Assembly (NCBI GenBank): GCA_023404715.1
Contig: JAEYAR010000077.1
Span: forward strand, 18,760 to 82,759
Origin: Bacillota bacterium
Lineage (GTDB): Bacteria; Bacillota; Clostridia; Christensenellales; Aristaeellaceae
Length of the DNA stretch: 64,000 bases
Direction: 5' to 3'
Below the pieces are notes generated by a model. That model was not told the DNA's origin. It was given only the letters and a program-made list of their open reading frames with translations, and made no database searches. How positions within the stretch are numbered: position 1 is the first letter of the stretch; each line of letters starts with the position of its first letter. Of this stretch, positions 63,919 through 64,000 are shown piece by piece. The position numbers and the translations under genes were made by a program.

Positions 63919-64000
63919 TTATTGGTTGGCGTCTTTGCGACGGGACAGCGCCCTGTCTTTCAGTTTCTCAAACGCGTCGCCGTAGCGCGTGGAGCGCAAA
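63919..64000 (-). CDS. 3' end of an unidentified minus-strand gene
   Basis: Reading leftward from the edge the frame gives a basic tail ending RALSRRKDANQ and TAA at 63919-63921. Only 26 codons are visible, so no family can be named. It faces galE across the 17-bp terminator stem. Confidence 0.5.
   Translation of the reverse strand, partial: LRSTRYGDAFEKLKDRALSRRKDANQ

Overview
The window is a chromosomal segment of a high-GC, endospore-forming member of the Clostridia. The evidence is sporulation genes (sigK, gpr, spoIIP, lonB, a YhcN/YlaJ-type lipoprotein), Firmicute-type RNA decay genes (RNase J beside YlbF), strong GGAGG ribosome binding sites and frequent TTG/GTG starts. The order (for example Christensenellales or Oscillospirales) cannot be fixed from the sequence alone. 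No phage, insertion sequence, CRISPR array, rRNA or tRNA gene was found. Gene content is core-genome-like and most genes lie on the + strand.

Layout. 1-9984: a + strand series of ftsK/spoIIIE (5' cut off), aspS, an RseC-like membrane protein, trxA, RNase J, ylbF, mltG and a U32 peptidase. 9992-14817: sigK on the minus strand, an AraC regulator coupled to a DMT exporter, then a peptidase-efp-acidic zinc-ribbon block. 14962-17946: two SH3-VanW proteins and surE. 18025-25087: an RpiR regulator, a BaiN-type flavoprotein, a three-gene anaerobic glycerol-3-phosphate dehydrogenase-like operon, and a TGS/ThrRS-like uridine kinase. 25182-34239: a sporulation-type lipoprotein, a DUF6512-like membrane protein, and a 2593-residue minus-strand protein resembling cyclic beta-1,2-glucan synthase.

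34521-43338 is a protein-quality-control block: tig-clpP-clpX, an ACT-domain protein, lonB, lon and engB. 43594-54767 pairs a divergent D,D-carboxypeptidase with one long operon: response regulator, histidine kinase, two GerMN-domain envelope proteins, a degenerate P-type-ATPase-like protein, comEC and holA. The regulator-kinase-GerMN order resembles the actinobacterial MtrA-MtrB-LpqB system. 54838-64000 holds rpsT (minus), gpr, spoIIP, murI, an EF-G paralogue, a PfkB sugar kinase with a GNAT and a cyclase-family hydrolase, galE, and the 3' end of a minus-strand gene.

The signals that ordinary annotation does not explain are: (1) a family of modular hairpin-rich intergenic repeats at three sites (after clpX, engB and the EF-G paralogue), two of them bracketed by duplicated hairpins; (2) the P-type-ATPase-like protein, which lacks the actuator domain and has DLTALTD in place of DKTGTLT; (3) the two-component/GerMN operon, whose kinase has no standard start codon in front of its first membrane helix.
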